The translations under genes were made by a program, and so were the position numbers. From Gaetbulibacter sp. 4G1 (GTDB taxonomy: Bacteria > Bacteroidota > Bacteroidia > Flavobacteriales > Flavobacteriaceae), in NCBI RefSeq assembly GCF_002741945.1, contig NZ_MDVN01000023.1, positions 1 through 64,000 on the forward strand: 64,000 bases of DNA, read 5' to 3'. Below are positions 62,290 to 64,000 of the stretch, one piece after another (within the stretch, counting starts at the first letter, position 1; every line of letters starts with the position of its first letter). The notes below the pieces were generated by a model that was given only the letters and a program-made list of their open reading frames with translations, did no database searches and was not told the DNA's origin.

Positions 62290-63248
62290 ACTTCTATATG
62301 TTCAAACTTAGTTTGCCCTACTATTGCTGCATATTTAGAGAAACTACTATTGTACATTTTATCTGCTTTTAAAAAATAAATAATTTCACTATTTCCTAGC
62401 ATAAAAAAGTCTATTAATGTTTTTAAATGCCCTTGTATATTTTCATCTTTTTCAAAATTATCCATATGCAAAGGCTGCCCTCCTTCTATTGCTTTTATAT
62501 TACTATTTGAAGTTATATAATTTATAAAATTTATACTATCTGAAAAAACATAAGCTTGTTTATTAAGTACTTTTGTTTTGTTTTTAATTACAGATAACAA
62601 ATAAACCTGAAGCTTTTCTTTTTCATTTTCTGAAAGCACATTAGTTGTTGTATCCTTAAAATCTCCCATTATGCTAGTAAATCGTAAATGAAATGCTATA
62701 TATGATTCTGTTGATACTTCTTCTAATTTTTTGTTTAAAAAATCACTCTTTTTAAATAAACTATTAAAATCGTTTCTCCATTTTGTTTCTAACTCTAGAT
62801 TAGTTAAATCTGAAAAAGTAGATGTCGAGTAATCAATATTTGCATATACATAAAATGTATCTGCCTTAGATTGCTTAATAATTTCTAATGGTTTAGTATT
62901 AAAATTGTTAACTAAATACAGTAATTTTGTTTTAAACGGATGCCACTTTATTTGATTGTTTTTTAGCTTCCAATCTAAATCTGCAGGTTCAAGTAATGTT
63001 TCTAACTTAAAAGGGTGGCTAAACAAAATATAAAAATCGTAATCTAACGTTTTAGCAATTTGGTAAAAAGATATGATACCTTTTAATCTATCAACTAATC
63101 CGCCATGATTTATAACTCCATCAAAACAAACAATAATTTTTTTCTTTTCTGCTGAGTTGTTTAAACTAAAATATTTTAAATAGTGAAATAAAAGCAAATA
63201 CTTTTTTTGCAAATAACTAACTTGTTTTTTTATACTTTTCAAAGACAT
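62286..63248 (-). CDS. Putative glycan enzyme, fucosyltransferase-like fold
   Basis: A 320-residue protein of uncertain family. Residues 37-60 have KKIIVCFDGVINHGGLVDRL then KGIISFYQ, similar to the nucleotide-binding start of NodZ/GT11/GT65-type fucosyltransferases, where GGLVDRLKG resembles the GNQ/GGxGNRL region. Residues 185-195 have SYIAFHLRFTSIMGD, similar to the HxRxxD motif of that fold. The match is by eye and moderate. No signal peptide is present. It sits in the glycan cluster, four bases of overlap before the two-domain GT2 gene, which supports a transferase role. Confidence 0.55.
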   Translation of the reverse strand: MSLKSIKKQVSYLQKKYLLLFHYLKYFSLNNSAEKKKIIVCFDGVINHGGLVDRLKGIISFYQIAKTLDYDFYILFSHPFKLETLLEPADLDWKLKNNQIKWHPFKTKLLYLVNNFNTKPLEIIKQSKADTFYVYANIDYSTSTFSDLTNLELETKWRNDFNSLFKKSDFLNKKLEEVSTESYIAFHLRFTSIMGDFKDTTTNVLSENEKEKLQVYLLSVIKNKTKVLNKQAYVFSDSINFINYITSNSNIKAIEGGQPLHMDNFEKDENIQGHLKTLIDFFMLGNSEIIYFLKADKMYNSSFSKYAAIVGQTKFEHIEV

Positions 63249-63250
63249 AG

Positions 63251-64000
63251 TTAGCTGTATATATTTAATACTGATTGGTAATAATCTATATTTTTTAATG
63301 CAAGTTTTTCTATATCGAATGTGGTTTCAATTTTTTTTCTAGCTTCATCTCCTATTTTAATACAAAGCGCTTTATTATTAAATAACTGAAGAATTTTTTT
63401 GCTATACTCTTCAATATTTGATGGATGTACCAAATAGCCATTTATACCATCATCAATTAATTCTTGCGCCCAGCCTATATTAGTATTAACAACAGGCTTA
63501 TTAAGCGCCATACTTTCTATAGTAACCATTCCTAAAGTTTCAGCAAAACTAGGAAACGCACACACATTTGCATCTTTAATATGGTTTTGTATTTCAGAAT
63601 ATGGTATTTTTCCTAAATAATTAACATTAACCTTTGCCTTTTCTGAAAAAACAGATTGCATCAGTGCAAAAGTAGATACTGTGCCTGTTTTAATGTCTGA
63701 TGAATCTCCTCCAATCAATTTTAATTTTGCATGAGGCTCTTTCTCCACAATTTTATTAAATATTTCAGCCAATTCTAAAACACCTTTTTTTCTAATAATA
63801 GTTCCTATATAAAGAATTGTTTTTTCTTCATATTCTTCTGGAGCAATATTAACAAAATGCTCTAATTGTAAACCATAATGAATGGTTTTAATTTTTTCTT
63901 TACTTAAACCAAAAATTTTGCGCGTTTCAATTCCAGCATAAGTGGTTGGTGCAATAAACGCATTTGCTTTTTTTAATGCTAGTTTTTCAAAAAGAAAGTT
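63251..64000 (-). CDS. Family 4 glycosyltransferase, N-terminus outside window (partial)
   Basis: The reading frame stays open to base 64000, so at least 249 residues of the C-terminal part of the gene are present and the start is upstream of the window. An internal TTG near 63772 is not the start. Visible parts are TIHYGLQLEHF, then ILYIGTIIRKKGVLELAEIF, the donor-domain beginning of GT-B enzymes, then VCAFPSFAETLGMVTIESMA and NTNIGWAQELIDDG. It is 2 bases upstream of the fucosyltransferase-like gene and is part of the same minus-strand cluster. Confidence 0.93.
   Translation of the reverse strand, partial: NFLFEKLALKKANAFIAPTTYAGIETRKIFGLSKEKIKTIHYGLQLEHFVNIAPEEYEEKTILYIGTIIRKKGVLELAEIFNKIVEKEPHAKLKLIGGDSSDIKTGTVSTFALMQSVFSEKAKVNVNYLGKIPYSEIQNHIKDANVCAFPSFAETLGMVTIESMALNKPVVNTNIGWAQELIDDGINGYLVHPSNIEEYSKKILQLFNNKALCIKIGDEARKKIETTFDIEKLALKNIDYYQSVLNIYS

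Noticed and set aside
1..64000. A defence island, prophage, integrated element or novel system
   Set aside because: I looked for integrases, transposases, restriction, retron, CBASS-type, toxin-antitoxin, CRISPR and phage genes and saw none. Context is core genome plus one surface-glycan locus.
1..64000. tRNA or rRNA genes in the gaps
   Set aside because: No intergenic stretch shows a cloverleaf-like arrangement or rRNA sequence; most gaps are shorter than 250 bases and AT-rich.

Overview
The window is chromosomal DNA from a member of the Bacteroidota, almost certainly the family Flavobacteriaceae. The evidence is the very AT-rich sequence, T9SS type B sorting domains, -7 promoter boxes of the Bacteroidetes form TAnnTTTG, a PUR-family DUF3276 protein, a PorV-like protein, a cyclophilin-FKBP fusion, a BstA-like DinB protein and the gene order recQ / kdsD-tatC-lptB. 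I cannot name the genus. No rRNA, tRNA, CRISPR array, insertion sequence, phage gene or replication origin was seen. Most of the window reads as ordinary core genome.

Layout. 1-7579: three tandem genes for secreted proteins with T9SS type B C-terminal domains. One is cut by the window edge. The other two are choice-of-anchor L paralogues with 11 and 2 copies of a Cys-paired DxDxDG-type repeat. 7598-13385: uvrB, a TerB-like gene, a DUF1456 gene, and sucC divergent from lysA. 13518-16547: a fatty acid hydroxylase, a DUF1624-like membrane protein and an M23 peptidase. 16551-19812: a minus-strand group with PPK2, an M28 peptidase, a small TfoX-like protein and an exported DinB protein. 19952-21287: a flavodoxin-like reductase and a coiled-coil secreted protein.

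21334-27499 (minus): an apparent operon of a NatA-like ATPase, NatB-like permease, MscS channel and a sigma-54-type response regulator without a DNA-binding domain, followed upstream by grpE-dnaJ. 27658-29631: a YceI lipoprotein, a small lipoprotein and a YdeI-like protein. 29687-31571 (minus): nusB, a DUF1573 lipoprotein and yajC. 31806-36697: an ABC exporter, a PUR-family protein and a large M14 peptidase. 36692-43384: an acyltransferase, a BASS transporter, a tRNA-binding OB protein, a redoxin, a GNAT, a MORN-variant protein, a BstA-like protein, the cyclophilin-FKBP fusion and an orphan. 43392-48695: recQ, divergent from kdsD-tatC-AhpD-like-lptB. 48705-52730: DUF808, pssA, a PorV-like protein and an Lnb-like DUF4105 protein.

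52740-64000 (minus, running off the window): a surface polysaccharide locus with an initiating sugar-phosphate transferase, an O-antigen ligase/polymerase and at least seven glycosyltransferases. Themes that connect the window are cell-envelope construction (KdsD, LptB, PssA, Lnb-like, polysaccharide locus), T9SS secretion and protein folding. The observations I rate highest are the HTH-less response regulator in a channel/transporter operon, the repeat-expanded adhesin-like paralogues, the Lnb-like protein beside a PorV-like protein, and the two unusual glycan enzymes near 60.7-63.2 kb. None amounts to a clearly undescribed system.
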